Below are positions 24,186 through 33,589 of a stretch of 64,000 nucleotides of DNA, in pieces (the stretch's first letter is position 1; the number at the start of each line of letters is the position of its first letter). Source of the stretch: Lachnospiraceae bacterium. Lineage in GTDB: Bacteria > Bacillota > Clostridia > Lachnospirales > Lachnospiraceae. The notes below the pieces were generated by a model that had not been told where the DNA came from, made no database searches, and saw only the letters and a list, made by a program, of their open reading frames with translations. Location of the stretch: NCBI GenBank assembly GCA_014804755.1, contig JAAUZE010000017.1, positions 97,835-161,834 of the forward strand, in the 5' to 3' direction. A program made the translations under genes and the position numbers.

Positions 24186-27100
24186 TTACTTCACTTTCTC
24201 CACACCGAGCACAACATTCTCGCCGTTGATGTTCCACTCCTTTGCGCCCTCGCAGGTCTGCCCTGCGACAAACGCTTCCGCAAGCACCTTTGCGCCGATC
24301 ACCTGCTCATTCGCCGCAATCAGCTTCGCAATCTTCTCGTTGCCGCTCACATATACCCGAATGTGATCCATGACCTCAAAGCCGCTTTCCTTTCGCATAG
24401 TCTGAATCTTGCTGATGACCTCGTAGACAAATCCCTCCTCGATCAATTCCTCGGTCAGGTTCGCATCCAGAACGACCGTCGTGTCATGATCCGACTCGGC
24501 GACATAACCTTCCTTCTGCGTCATCTCGATCAGCAGATCTTCTTCGGCAAGGGACACCTCCGTGCCGTCCACGCTAAAGACGAGCGCGCCCTTGTCTTTC
24601 AGCTCCGCCATCGCCGCATTGCCGTCAAGCGCCGCCAAATACTCCCTGATGCCGCCGAGCTGCTTTCCGTATTTCGGTCCGACCGTCTTTAACTGCGGCT
24701 TGAAGCTGTAGCTTGTAAACTCGCTCACCTCATCCGTAAACACGATCTTCTTCACATTCAGCTCATCCTTAACAATATCCTGATAAAATCCGTCGAGCGT
24801 TCTGCCTGCTTTGACAAACATGGTCCCGATCGGCTGACGGTTCTTGATATTGGCGGTATTACGCGCCGCGCGTCCCATGACGACAAGCTCTAATACCTCC
24901 TCCATATCCGCCTCCAGCTTCGCATCGATCATCGAATCATCCGCTGTCGGGAAATCACACAGATGAACGCTCTCCGGCGCAGACGCATCAATACTGCACA
25001 CCAGATTGCGATAGATTTCCTCCGTCATAAACGGCACCATCGGCGCGGCACATTTCGCGATCGACACAAGCGCGGTATAAAGCGTCATATACGCGTTGAT
25101 CTTATCCTGCTCCATGCCCTTCGCCCAAAAACGCTCACGGCTTCTTCTGACATACCAGTTGCTCATTTCGTCCACAAAGTTGTCAAGCACCTTTGCCGCC
25201 TCTGGAATGCGGTAATTGTCCAAATGTTCATCCACCTCGCGGATCGCGGTATTCAGCTTTGAGAGCAGCCATTTATCCATGACCGGAAGCTTATCATATT
25301 CCAATTGATATTTCGTCGCGTCAAACTGATCGATATTCGCATAAAGGACAAAAAATGCATAGGTGTTCCACAATGTTCCGAGGAATTTGCGCTGTCCCTC
25401 CTGCACCGCTTTTCCGTGGAAACGGTTCGGCAGCCACGGTGCGGAATTGATATAGAAATACCAGCGGATCGCATCGGCTCCGTAGGTCTCAAGCGCCTCA
25501 AACGGATCGATTGCATTTCCCTTGGACTTGCTCATTTTCTGTCCGTTCTCATCCAGCACAAGACCGAGCACGATCACGTTTTCATAGGGCGCCTTGTCAA
25601 ACAATAATGTGGACTCCGCCATGAGCGAATAAAACCATCCGCGCGTCTGATCAACCGCCTCGGAAATAAACTGCGCCGGGAACTGTGCCTCAAATAATTC
25701 TTTATTCTCAAACGGATAATGATGCTGTGCAAACGGCATCGCGCCGGAGTCAAACCAGCAGTCAATGACCTCGGGAACACGCTTCATCGTCCCGCCGCAT
25801 TTCGGACAGGTGCAGGTGATCTCATCCACATACGGTCTGTGCAGCTCGACGGTGCGCGCTGCCGGATTGCCGCTTAACTTTTCCAAGTCCTCGCGGGAAC
25901 CGACCGACTCCTGATGTCCGCAGCCGCCGCACTCCCATATATTGAGCGGCGTTCCCCAATAACGGTTACGCGAGACGCCCCAATCCTGAATGTTCTCCAG
26001 CCAGTTGCCGAAACGTCCCTCTCCGATGGAGGGCGGAATCCAGTTGACCGTCTGATTATTGCGCACAAGCTGATCTCTGACCGCCGTCATTTTGATAAAC
26101 CAGGATTCGCGCGCATAATAGATCAGCGGCGTATCACAGCGCCAGCAGAACGGATAATCATGCTCAAATTTCGGCGCGTCAAACAGCTTACTTTCCTTGT
26201 CGAGATCCTTCAGGATTTCAGGGTCTGCTTTTTTCACAAACAATCCCGCATACGGCGTCTCCTCCGTCATGTTTCCTTTTCCGTCAACGAATTGTACGAA
26301 AGGAAGATCGTATTTTCTTCCCACCTGCGCGTCGTCCTCACCGAACGCCGGCGCGATATGAACGATACCCGTACCGTCCGTCATCGTAACATAAGAATCG
26401 CAGGTCACATAGTGCCCCTTCTTATGCTGCTTTTCCGCCACATCCGCCGCACACTGAAATAACGGCTCATATTCCTTGTATTCCAAGTCCTTTCCGCTGT
26501 AAGTCTCCAGCACCTCGTATGCAGGAACGCCCTCTGCGGCAAGCGCACCAAGCACCTGATCCAAGAGCGCCTGCGCCATATAATAGGTGTAGCCGTCCGC
26601 CGCCTTTACCTTGCAGTAAATCTCCTCTGGATTCACACAGAGTGCGACATTGGACGGAAGCGTCCACGGCGTCGTCGTCCATGCTAAGAAATAAGCATCC
26701 TCACCCTTTACCTTAAAGCGCACGACCGCCGAGCGCTCCTTGACGGCTTTATAGCCCTGCGCCACTTCATGAGAGGAAAGCGGCGTCCCGCAGCGCGGGC
26801 AGTACGGTACGATCTTGAAGCCCTTATACAGTAATCCTTTATCCCAGATCTGCTTTAACGCCCACCACTCGGACTCAATGAAATCATCATGATAGGTGAC
26901 ATACGGGTCATCCATGTCCGCCCAAAAGCCGACCGTCTGCGAGAAATCCTCCCACATGCCCTTGTATTTCCATACGGACTCCTTGCACTTTGAGATGAAC
27001 GGATCTAATCCATATTCTTCAATCTGATCTTTTCCGTCAATACCAATCCGTTTTTCCACCTCCAGCTCGACCGGAAGACCGTGTGTATCCCAGCCCGCTT

Positions 27101-27344
27101 TACGCGGAACCATATACCCCTTCATCGTGCGGTAACGCGGGATCATATCCTTGATCACGCGCGTCAGCACATGCCCGATATGCGGCTTTCCGTTTGCCGT
27201 CGGCGGTCCGTCATAAAATGTATAGGTCGGTCCGTCCTTGCGTTCCTCCATGGATTTGCGGAAAATGTCATGCTCCTTCCAAAATTCGCTGACTTCCTTT
27301 TCACGCTCTACAAAATTCAGATCCGTTGTTACTTTTTGATACAT
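24186..27344 (-). CDS. ileS: Isoleucyl-tRNA synthetase
   Basis: About 1052 residues from the ATG at 27344, seven bases after AAAGGAG. It charges tRNA-Ile and edits Val. Class I signatures are PTANGKPHIGHVLTR (HIGH) near residue 50 and KMSKSKGNAIDPFEAL (KMSKS). The editing domain contains FLAWTTTPWTLPSN; two CxxC pairs (CPRCGTP and, later, CWRCDTP/CTCPKCGG) are typical of the longer, eukaryote-like clade of IleS found in many clostridia, which is often linked to mupirocin resistance (family knowledge, not tested here). It is controlled by a T-box leader with an AUC specifier. Confidence 0.97.
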   Translation of the reverse strand: MYQKVTTDLNFVEREKEVSEFWKEHDIFRKSMEERKDGPTYTFYDGPPTANGKPHIGHVLTRVIKDMIPRYRTMKGYMVPRKAGWDTHGLPVELEVEKRIGIDGKDQIEEYGLDPFISKCKESVWKYKGMWEDFSQTVGFWADMDDPYVTYHDDFIESEWWALKQIWDKGLLYKGFKIVPYCPRCGTPLSSHEVAQGYKAVKERSAVVRFKVKGEDAYFLAWTTTPWTLPSNVALCVNPEEIYCKVKAADGYTYYMAQALLDQVLGALAAEGVPAYEVLETYSGKDLEYKEYEPLFQCAADVAEKQHKKGHYVTCDSYVTMTDGTGIVHIAPAFGEDDAQVGRKYDLPFVQFVDGKGNMTEETPYAGLFVKKADPEILKDLDKESKLFDAPKFEHDYPFCWRCDTPLIYYARESWFIKMTAVRDQLVRNNQTVNWIPPSIGEGRFGNWLENIQDWGVSRNRYWGTPLNIWECGGCGHQESVGSREDLEKLSGNPAARTVELHRPYVDEITCTCPKCGGTMKRVPEVIDCWFDSGAMPFAQHHYPFENKELFEAQFPAQFISEAVDQTRGWFYSLMAESTLLFDKAPYENVIVLGLVLDENGQKMSKSKGNAIDPFEALETYGADAIRWYFYINSAPWLPNRFHGKAVQEGQRKFLGTLWNTYAFFVLYANIDQFDATKYQLEYDKLPVMDKWLLSKLNTAIREVDEHLDNYRIPEAAKVLDNFVDEMSNWYVRRSRERFWAKGMEQDKINAYMTLYTALVSIAKCAAPMVPFMTEEIYRNLVCSIDASAPESVHLCDFPTADDSMIDAKLEADMEEVLELVVMGRAARNTANIKNRQPIGTMFVKAGRTLDGFYQDIVKDELNVKKIVFTDEVSEFTSYSFKPQLKTVGPKYGKQLGGIREYLAALDGNAAMAELKDKGALVFSVDGTEVSLAEEDLLIEMTQKEGYVAESDHDTTVVLDANLTEELIEEGFVYEVISKIQTMRKESGFEVMDHIRVYVSGNEKIAKLIAANEQVIGAKVLAEAFVAGQTCEGAKEWNINGENVVLGVEKVK

Positions 27345-27384
27345 GCTCGTGCTCCTTTCCAAATAAAATGATCCGTATCTTTAT

Positions 27385-27676
27385 TCGATACCAAAAAAGA
27401 CTTCGCCCTGTAACAGGACGAAGTCTTTATTCGTTCACCACCTCTTACAACATACGACCGTCCGCACACGAAAATGCGGTCTCGGCTTATATGGTCTCCC
27501 GTAACGCCGGAGATGCGTCAGCGTTTACTTACCCTAAGGCTTTCAAGCTGCGACTCGAAAGTGATATTCCCCTTGCCCGTACTCATACCGGTCTTCCACC
27601 TTCACCGGCTCGCTGCCACTTTCCGAACAAAGCTACTGTCTTTGTCAACGTCTTTGTGCTCAATCATCATTTTCTC
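27385..27676 (-). ncRNA. T-box riboswitch, isoleucine specifier, with terminator
   Basis: The minus-strand leader of ileS contains the parts of a T-box in order: a Stem I with distal loop near GCGAGCCGGTGAAGGTGGAA, a specifier segment GAATATCACTTTCGAGT in which ATC lies in the specifier position and matches isoleucine, a T-box segment AGAGGTGGTGAACGA near 27430-27445 with TGGT to pair with an ACCA tRNA end, and a terminator hairpin (27393-27429) formed by AAAGACTTCGTCCTG and CAGGGCGAAGTCTTT plus T-run. Uncharged tRNA-Ile should favour the antiterminator and allow ileS expression. Confidence 0.9.
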
Positions 27677-27682
27677 AGCGCT

Positions 27683-27712
27683 ATTATAATGCGCTTCTTT
27701 ATTTTTTGTCAA
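27683..27712 (-). promoter_or_regulatory. Consensus promoter of the T-box/ileS transcript
   Basis: On the minus strand a perfect TTGACA (27707-27712), 18-bp spacer and perfect TATAAT (27683-27688). The -35 lies four bases after the stop codon of the upstream gene, with no terminator between. Confidence 0.85.
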
Positions 27713-27715
27713 GTC

Positions 27716-29407
27716 TTAAGAAAAATCAAACGTATTATAGATCTCGCCCGTCAGGCAATCCATAACCTCTACCTCATTATTGCCGCCGTAAAGCTCGACA
27801 TAAATCAGCCCGTCCGTCACCTCAAAATAGTAGAAGCTGTGATCGCAGATGATGCTGTCCGGAATCGTTTCCATATTCGCATCATTTAAGTATTCCTCAA
27901 TATCAAGCTTGTGTACCTCGGTTCCGTTCGCCGCAGAATAATAGATAGAGCCCTCTGCATAGTAAATATCCTGATTTAAGTCAAAATCCATCAAATCCTC
28001 TGCGATCAGCTCATAAGCGCTGCCGTCCTCCGTCGTCAAAAGCATCTCCCCGTCAGGCGTGTTGAACGCGAAGAAGATATAGCCTCCGACATCAAATGCT
28101 GTCAGACAGCTGAGATTACTCAGTCCATAATCGGAAAGCGCAAATAACGTGTGCTTATCGCTGCCGTCAAGCTTCATTTTGCACATCGTTTGATCGTCGA
28201 GACGCTCATAATAAATATATCCGTCTAAAATATAATAGTAACCGAGCGAATCCTGATCGATCTTTTCATTGCTTCCCGTTACCGGATCATAACAATACAG
28301 CTCATAGTAATCATCATAATTATCATAATAAATCAAGCCCTCATAATACGAGAATGCACACACCTGCGTTCCGTTTAAGAGCAGCTCCGGCTCAGAGCCG
28401 TTTTTCAATTTGACCTTCCAAAACGAGTACGTGCCCGCATCCGAATCTCTTGACGTAAAATACACGTCTTCGCCAATAACCGTAAAGTATCTGACATCAT
28501 AATCCGCAAGCGAGTATGCTTCCTGTGTGTCCGCATAGACAAGATTATAGTCGTCCCACTGATTATTCTTGATCAGAATATAGCTTTCGCCGTAATAGCC
28601 CGTAAAAGAAGCACGGTAATCCGTCATGTAACCCTGCACAACAGACCCCGGATCGAACTCCGGCACATCCGGCTCGTCCGTCGGTTCCGGCGTCGGCTCG
28701 TCTGTCGGCTCCGGTGTCGGCTCGTCTGTCGGTTCCGGTGTCAGTGTCGCTTCCTCCCTCGGTGCGGATGTCGGCCCCGCCGCAAGCGAACTGATGCCGC
28801 CTTCCGGCTCATCATCCTTCTTCAGCACAATACCGACAATAATCCCTACGATCGCAATAAAGATCACAGCGATCGCAGCGACGACTGCACCAAGCTTTTT
28901 CTTATTCTGCTTCTGCTGCTGCTGATAACCGGGACCGCCTGCGCCATAGCCGTAATTCGGATTAGGATAGCCGCCCGGCTGGTTCATCCCAAAGCCTTGA
29001 TTCATGTTCATGTCGCTGCCCGCGCCCATGCCATAGCCCTGATTCATATTCGGCTGATTCATGCCAAAGCCCTGGTTCGCATTCATGTCGCTGCCTGCGC
29101 CCATGCCATAGCCCTGGTTCATGTTCGGCTGATTCATGCCAAAGCCCTGATTCATATTCATGTCGCCGCTCTGCTGGTTCATCCCAAAGCCCTGATTCGC
29201 ATTCATGTCACTGCCTGCGCCCATACCATAACCCTGGTTCATGTTCATGTCGCTGCCCTGCTGATTCATGCCAAAGCCCTGATTTGCATCGGCTGCCTGA
29301 AACGGCTGTGTGACATCACTCGGCTGATTTACTCCGAAGCCCTGATTCATGCTGTACGGATTCTGCCCTTCCGGCTGCCCGTTCAGCGGATTGTTATTAT
29401 CCTGCAT
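27716..29407 (-). CDS. Membrane protein with Asn/Gln/Gly/Met repeats, Pro-Thr-Glu linker and DUF5050-like propeller
   Basis: About 563 residues from the ATG at 29407 (GGGAGGAAGT in front). The N-terminal ~150 residues are low-complexity repeats of MNQGFGMNQ, MNQGYGMGAGSDMN and similar. A membrane helix follows (KLGAVVAAIAVIFIAIVGII), then a linker of TPEPTDEP repeats, and an outer domain of DUF5050-type repeats (RYFTVIGEDVYFTSRDSDAG, GLIYYDNYDDYYELYCYD). The repeats lie on the cytoplasmic side, as in related clostridial proteins; function is unknown. The outer domain resembles that of the likely anti-sigma protein at 22.0-23.4 kb. It ends at the ileS promoter. Confidence 0.8.
   Translation of the reverse strand: MQDNNNPLNGQPEGQNPYSMNQGFGVNQPSDVTQPFQAADANQGFGMNQQGSDMNMNQGYGMGAGSDMNANQGFGMNQQSGDMNMNQGFGMNQPNMNQGYGMGAGSDMNANQGFGMNQPNMNQGYGMGAGSDMNMNQGFGMNQPGGYPNPNYGYGAGGPGYQQQQKQNKKKLGAVVAAIAVIFIAIVGIIVGIVLKKDDEPEGGISSLAAGPTSAPREEATLTPEPTDEPTPEPTDEPTPEPTDEPDVPEFDPGSVVQGYMTDYRASFTGYYGESYILIKNNQWDDYNLVYADTQEAYSLADYDVRYFTVIGEDVYFTSRDSDAGTYSFWKVKLKNGSEPELLLNGTQVCAFSYYEGLIYYDNYDDYYELYCYDPVTGSNEKIDQDSLGYYYILDGYIYYERLDDQTMCKMKLDGSDKHTLFALSDYGLSNLSCLTAFDVGGYIFFAFNTPDGEMLLTTEDGSAYELIAEDLMDFDLNQDIYYAEGSIYYSAANGTEVHKLDIEEYLNDANMETIPDSIICDHSFYYFEVTDGLIYVELYGGNNEVEVMDCLTGEIYNTFDFS
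28979..29300 (-). repeat. In-frame coding repeat array
   Basis: About seven tandem units of 30-60 bases encoding MNQGFGMNQ(P/Q), GSDMN and NQGYGMGAG. DNA identity between some units is high (CATGTCGCTGCC and AAAGCCCTGATTCA recur), so the unit number could vary between strains by recombination or slippage. Confidence 0.8.
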
Positions 29408-29799
29408 ACTTCCTCCCTGTTCCGGACGGGGTCCATTCATGCGCATACACACCGCTTATGTATCCGGCCATCGCTTCCGCCCTTTTTTCGATACTTGAAC
29501 AATCTTTCATCGTTCTATCTTTATTTGTGATCAAAATGTGATACTTTTATAATAGCATGTTTTTTTATAATTTCCATCACTTTTTTACCGATTTTACTTA
29601 TTTAACAAAATTTTTTCCTGATTTTACTTCGCCATATTTCCATTATTTTCCATATACATCAAGGAACGCATTTAACGATCGGCGCTTCATCTTATGGTTG
29701 AATCAAAATTTGTTTTTTATCATAGTATAAGGCTCCTTTTTTTACAAATAATAGTATCAGCAAAAATGACTATTTGGGATAAACGGAGGTTTTATTTCT
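29408..29799. other. AT-rich intergenic region
   Basis: 392 bases between the divergent repeat-protein and spoVT genes. Apart from a possible sporulation promoter for spoVT (29700-29727) and a TATTAT near 29550 on the minus strand that could serve the repeat-protein gene, nothing is supported. Confidence 0.45.
29700..29727 (+). promoter_or_regulatory. Candidate sigma-G/F-type promoter of spoVT
   Basis: GAATC (29700-29704), 16-bp spacer, CATAGTA (29721-29727). It resembles forespore sigma-factor promoters (GnATR, CATnnTA) with mismatches. spoVT is sigma-G dependent in Bacillus subtilis, which is the main support. Confidence 0.3.
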
Positions 29800-30342
29800 A
29801 TGAAAGCAACGGGAATCGTAAGAAGAATAGATGATCTTGGGCGGGTGGTGATCCCGAAGGAAATCCGGCGTACGCTCCGCATCCGCGAGAGCGATCCGCT
29901 TGAGATCTTTACAGACCATGAAGGCGAGATTATATTAAAAAAATATTCCCCCATCGGAGAGATTGGTGATTTTGCCAAACAGTATGCGGACTCCTTGGCC
30001 GCGGTTTCGGGACATACGGCGTTTGTCACGGACAGAGATCAATTCATCGCAAATGCAGGCGGCGGCAAAAACCTGTTAGGCAAGCCGATCAGCAAGCAGT
30101 TGGAAGAAAAAATGGATCATCGCGAAACAATGATTGCATCAAAGGGTGAGAGGAGTTATATTATAATAGGAGAGGGCGCAGAAGAATATCAGCATGTCGC
30201 ACTGACCCCCATCATCTGTGAAGGAGATGTGATCGGTTCGGTCATATTGGCAGATACCGACGGGAAAGCAAAGATGGGTGAGGCAGAACAAAAAATGATC
30301 CTCTCCGCGGCAGGATTCTTAGGAAAGCAGATGGAGCAGTAA
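29800..30342 (+). CDS. spoVT: Stage V sporulation protein T (AbrB/SpoVT transcription regulator)
   Basis: 180 residues. The N-terminal swapped-hairpin DNA-binding domain is textbook AbrB/SpoVT: MKATGIVRRIDDLGRVVIPK followed by EIRRTLRIRESDPLEIF. The C-terminal GAF-like domain (residues 56-180) contains LAAVSGHTAFVTDRDQFIA and VIGSVILADTDG, matching SpoVT and not AbrB, which lacks this domain. It tunes forespore gene expression late in sporulation. GGAGG lies nine to ten bases ahead of the ATG. A VanZ-like gene follows 19 bases later. Confidence 0.95.
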   Translation: MKATGIVRRIDDLGRVVIPKEIRRTLRIRESDPLEIFTDHEGEIILKKYSPIGEIGDFAKQYADSLAAVSGHTAFVTDRDQFIANAGGGKNLLGKPISKQLEEKMDHRETMIASKGERSYIIIGEGAEEYQHVALTPIICEGDVIGSVILADTDGKAKMGEAEQKMILSAAGFLGKQMEQ

Positions 30343-30361
30343 CGCTCCCTTCGTTCGGATC

Positions 30362-31054
30362 ATGAAAAAATGGTATCATATTGTGGCAGTCACCTTTGTG
30401 CTTATGATCGTAGCAGCGGGACTGTATATTGATCTGAATCCTTCGTATACAATGGGTGGCAGGCAGAAACTCTTGATGTATGCCACCCCTATTTTTGTGC
30501 TGTTTTTTGATATGGCATACCGCATGAGGCATGCTCAGACAACGGCAGAAAAAACGGCGATCCGCCACCGCGCCTATGTGCAGATGTTCCTCATTTACGT
30601 GATCGCCGCCGCAACGCTTCTTTTCCTCAAAAGCTCTTTCCGCCGCGCATTTGTGGACCGCAATATCTGGCAGGCGGAGCCGTTTACAAAAGAGCATTTT
30701 GAAATGTATTGTAATCTGAAACCATTCCGTTCGATCACCATGTATATGCGCGCGTACCGCAACCAAAACATGTCCGTCAGGCTGATCGCTGCAAATCTAT
30801 TGGGAAATCTTGTCGCAGCCATGCCCTGCGCCATATTTCTTCCCGTGATCTGGCCGCGCACGCAGACGAAATGGCGGTATTTTCTGCCGACAATGATTCT
30901 GTCCGTGGTGATCGTAGAAAGCATTCAGTTTCTGACGATGGTTGGGCAGGCGGACATTGATGATGTGATCTTAAACGTTGCCGGCGCCTGCCTTATCTTC
31001 GCGTATCGACCGCTTTTAAAGCATTCTGAGCGGCTTCGGGAATGGTTTTATTAA
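30362..31054 (+). CDS. VanZ-like membrane protein
   Basis: 230 residues with about five hydrophobic segments. The VanZ pattern is clear: NLKPFRSI, LLGNLVAAMPCAIFLPVIWP, IVESIQFLTMVGQADIDDVI and LNVAGACLIFAYRP. VanZ proteins can give low-level teicoplanin or lipoglycopeptide resistance, but most chromosomal members have no known role. No strong Shine-Dalgarno sequence is seen; closeness to spoVT suggests a shared transcript. It ends five bases from the convergent SGNH gene. Confidence 0.88.
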   Translation: MKKWYHIVAVTFVLMIVAAGLYIDLNPSYTMGGRQKLLMYATPIFVLFFDMAYRMRHAQTTAEKTAIRHRAYVQMFLIYVIAAATLLFLKSSFRRAFVDRNIWQAEPFTKEHFEMYCNLKPFRSITMYMRAYRNQNMSVRLIAANLLGNLVAAMPCAIFLPVIWPRTQTKWRYFLPTMILSVVIVESIQFLTMVGQADIDDVILNVAGACLIFAYRPLLKHSERLREWFY

Positions 31055-31059
31055 GCACA

Positions 31060-32439
31060 CTATTGCGCTACCATCAGACCGAGTATCGTAAACAAATCCC
31101 CTGTGGAATCGGATGCCTTTCTGATCTCCACCGTGTGCTGCTCCACGCCATCCCCCACAAAAACCTCGCGCGCATCCGCACAATTTCCCCAGCCTCCTGA
31201 AAAATCGGCGTTCAGGGTCGCCACGCGCTCACCGTCAACCAGCACGTCAAACTGGCCGCTCAAACCATCGACCGTCTTATGATACAAAATTCCCAGTCTT
31301 TCAAAGCTCGCCTCAAAAACAATACCGCCTTCTCCCGACTCGCATGTCCAGTCATTCGGAAACGGCTGAAAGATGCTGCTCTCGGTGAAACTGCCAAATT
31401 CTGTCGGCGTGATCGTCTCCCGATCCAAAAGCGACGCGTTCATGTAGCATTCCCTTGTCACGGCATCCACAGCAAAATCCTGCGGCTCAGGCAGCTCATT
31501 TCGCTGCGCGTAGACCGCGTTTAAGTATTTCCACAAAATTTCACCCGTGATCGCATGACCGAGCGCCGACGGATGCACCTCATCGCCCGAAAGCTGCTTT
31601 GCAGTGTAGACCTCCTGCGCCATCATATCCTGAATGAGGCTCGTGTAGCTGACCATCGGCAGCTTATAATTAAAGCCGATCAACACATGCTGACTGATCG
31701 CCGTCGCGCCGTTCGTCTGCCCCATAAAAAGAAGCATGGCTGCCGGATGATTCTCCGCAAGCAGAATGCGGCGCACCAGATTATCATAGGTTGTTTTGTA
31801 GGTAAGAGAGTCCCCGTCATTTACGGAAAACTCCACAAGCACAAGATCCGGTGAAAAATCCAATACATCCTTTTGTACCCTGTGTACCCCGATATAAGAA
31901 TCCGTCGCCCCAATTCCTGCGTTGATAAATGTAAACTCCGTATCCGGGAATGTCTGCTCCCACCACGAAAAATAAATATCCGCATAACACTTCTTGGGTG
32001 AAACCTGACTGTCGTCCGTGCCGTTTGAGATCGTCCCCTGCGTGATGGAGCCTCCGATGCAGGCGATCGTCACCGGTTCTCCCGATTCGGCCTTGCGCAT
32101 GACTGCCGCCAGCGCCGCGTCATCGCAGCTTCCCCATTGGTCGGCGGATAAATACAGCTCCTCGGACACATAATCGGTCGGCGGCGCCTGCATGCCGTCT
32201 ACATCAGCCGCTGCTGTCCGGTCCGCAGCATCTCCCTGTCCGTCCGTTTCTGTCCCGTCCGCGGCATCGCTTCCCTGACCATCGGCTTTCACTTCGTCGC
32301 TTTCCTGACCGCCCGTTTCCGTTCCGTTTTGTCCCGCCGTCTGCGCGTCATCCGGCTTCCGATTCTCCCCGCCGTCTGCGCCGCAGCCGGCAATCAGCAG
32401 CGCCGCCATCAGTACACAGCACCATTTCTTTTTTCTCAT
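31060..32439 (-). CDS. SGNH/GDSL hydrolase lipoprotein (acetyl-xylan-esterase-like)
   Basis: 459 residues. The signal peptide ends in lipobox LIAGC (Cys19), so it is a surface lipoprotein. A low-complexity Gly/Asp/Gln/Thr linker (20-80) is followed by an SGNH domain: block I GGSITQG (Ser nucleophile), block II GATDS, block III EFSVND and block V DEVHPSALGH with the catalytic Asp and His. The C-terminal 120 residues look like a beta-sandwich (LDRETITPTEFGSF...) as in CE3/CE-type esterases of gut clostridia. Polysaccharide deacetylation is the likely role, in keeping with the GH3 gene at 33.7 kb. No strong Shine-Dalgarno sequence. Confidence 0.85.
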   Translation of the reverse strand: MRKKKWCCVLMAALLIAGCGADGGENRKPDDAQTAGQNGTETGGQESDEVKADGQGSDAADGTETDGQGDAADRTAAADVDGMQAPPTDYVSEELYLSADQWGSCDDAALAAVMRKAESGEPVTIACIGGSITQGTISNGTDDSQVSPKKCYADIYFSWWEQTFPDTEFTFINAGIGATDSYIGVHRVQKDVLDFSPDLVLVEFSVNDGDSLTYKTTYDNLVRRILLAENHPAAMLLFMGQTNGATAISQHVLIGFNYKLPMVSYTSLIQDMMAQEVYTAKQLSGDEVHPSALGHAITGEILWKYLNAVYAQRNELPEPQDFAVDAVTRECYMNASLLDRETITPTEFGSFTESSIFQPFPNDWTCESGEGGIVFEASFERLGILYHKTVDGLSGQFDVLVDGERVATLNADFSGGWGNCADAREVFVGDGVEQHTVEIRKASDSTGDLFTILGLMVAQ

Positions 32440-32570
32440 AAGATAAACCCGCCTTTTCTCTTTTCATAAACAACAGCATTTACCTTATTATATAATAGCT
32501 CCATGAGCAAGCGCAAATACTTTTCGCAGGATCCTGTTCATTCCCCGGATCTGATCTTATTCGCCATCAC

Positions 32571-33542
32571 TTATTTGGACACATTTTCATTTTCGCCCGT
32601 ATCCCCATCTTCTTCCTCATCACAGACGGCATTTATGATAATACTTGCAATGCCGCAAAGGATACCGCCGACCGCGAACGAAATCCACGAGATGTTCCAA
32701 TGTCCTGTGTAATCCCGCCAATTTCCGGTCCACATTCCGCCCGGCGTTCCCCAAAAGCCCCACACGAGAAACACACAGGTCGCGATCAGCATGATCACGC
32801 CGCAGACTGCGCCCGTCAATTTCCCCGCCTTATTCTTACTGTCCGCGCGGGCATTTTCTTTATTGTAGTCCTCTACATGGTAGATGCTGCGCCGTATACC
32901 GAAAAAAACAAAAATGCCGACCCCCAGCGCAACCATCGCAAGAAAGCTCGCTCCCGCTGCATTTGAGTAAATGACTCTGTCATAGGAATCGTCAATATAA
33001 GAGGAGACGATCAACCCGAATAAGATCAGTCCGACACCTGCCGCAATCGCCCATGAGAAAACGCGATCCGCCCGCTCGATTTCCTTTTCCGAATAAACCG
33101 GCTGTATCTTCGGATGCTTTTTGACATAGCGGGAATGCTCCATACCCGACACGATCAGGATGATCACTGAGACGGTCACAATCGTCAGAAAAAACGCCCC
33201 CATAAAAGCTTCCGACGCGATTCCATCCAACAAAGAGATCACCGCCAGCGCCATGATGATCGCAGGGATCGAAAGCGCCATTTGGATACTGAATATCTTC
33301 ATATGCCGGACAAAGCTTTGCGCCTCCTCCTCATGATGCTCCTCGACGCTCCCCCTTAAAAGTTCGTCCATGCTTACCTGATAGCGCTCACAGATTTTTA
33401 AGAGCGTATCCATTTCAGGAAAGCTCGCGCCGCTTTCCCATTTCGATACGGACTGCCGCGTCACATCGAGCTCCTCTGCCAACTGTTCCTGTGTCAGCCC
33501 ATTACTTGTTCTGATGCTTTGTAAATTCTGTGCAAAATTCAT
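32571..33542 (-). CDS. XRE-family regulator with membrane domain
   Basis: About 323 residues; of three in-frame ATGs, the one at 33542 has the best spacing to AAGGAGG. Residues 1-70 are an XRE HTH (NGLTQEQLAEELDVTRQSVS then KWESGASFPEMDTL) with YQVSMDELLRG. The rest has about six membrane segments in pairs around acidic loops (SIQMALSIPAIIMALAVISL; GAFFLTIVTVSVIILIVSG; others) and an acidic C-terminus. Such membrane-tethered XRE proteins are common in clostridia and often control their own operon; signals are unknown. Two direct GAGTTG repeats lie upstream. Confidence 0.87.
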   Translation of the reverse strand: MNFAQNLQSIRTSNGLTQEQLAEELDVTRQSVSKWESGASFPEMDTLLKICERYQVSMDELLRGSVEEHHEEEAQSFVRHMKIFSIQMALSIPAIIMALAVISLLDGIASEAFMGAFFLTIVTVSVIILIVSGMEHSRYVKKHPKIQPVYSEKEIERADRVFSWAIAAGVGLILFGLIVSSYIDDSYDRVIYSNAAGASFLAMVALGVGIFVFFGIRRSIYHVEDYNKENARADSKNKAGKLTGAVCGVIMLIATCVFLVWGFWGTPGGMWTGNWRDYTGHWNISWISFAVGGILCGIASIIINAVCDEEEDGDTGENENVSK

Positions 33543-33589
33543 TTTCATCATCCCTCCTTATGGGCTCCATTCTAGCCGTGCACGGATGT

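Noticed and set aside
28979..29300. Repeated units that could be taken for a CRISPR array
   Set aside because: Units are directly adjacent, in frame, and encode a Met/Asn/Gln/Gly repeat; there are no unique spacers and no cas genes.
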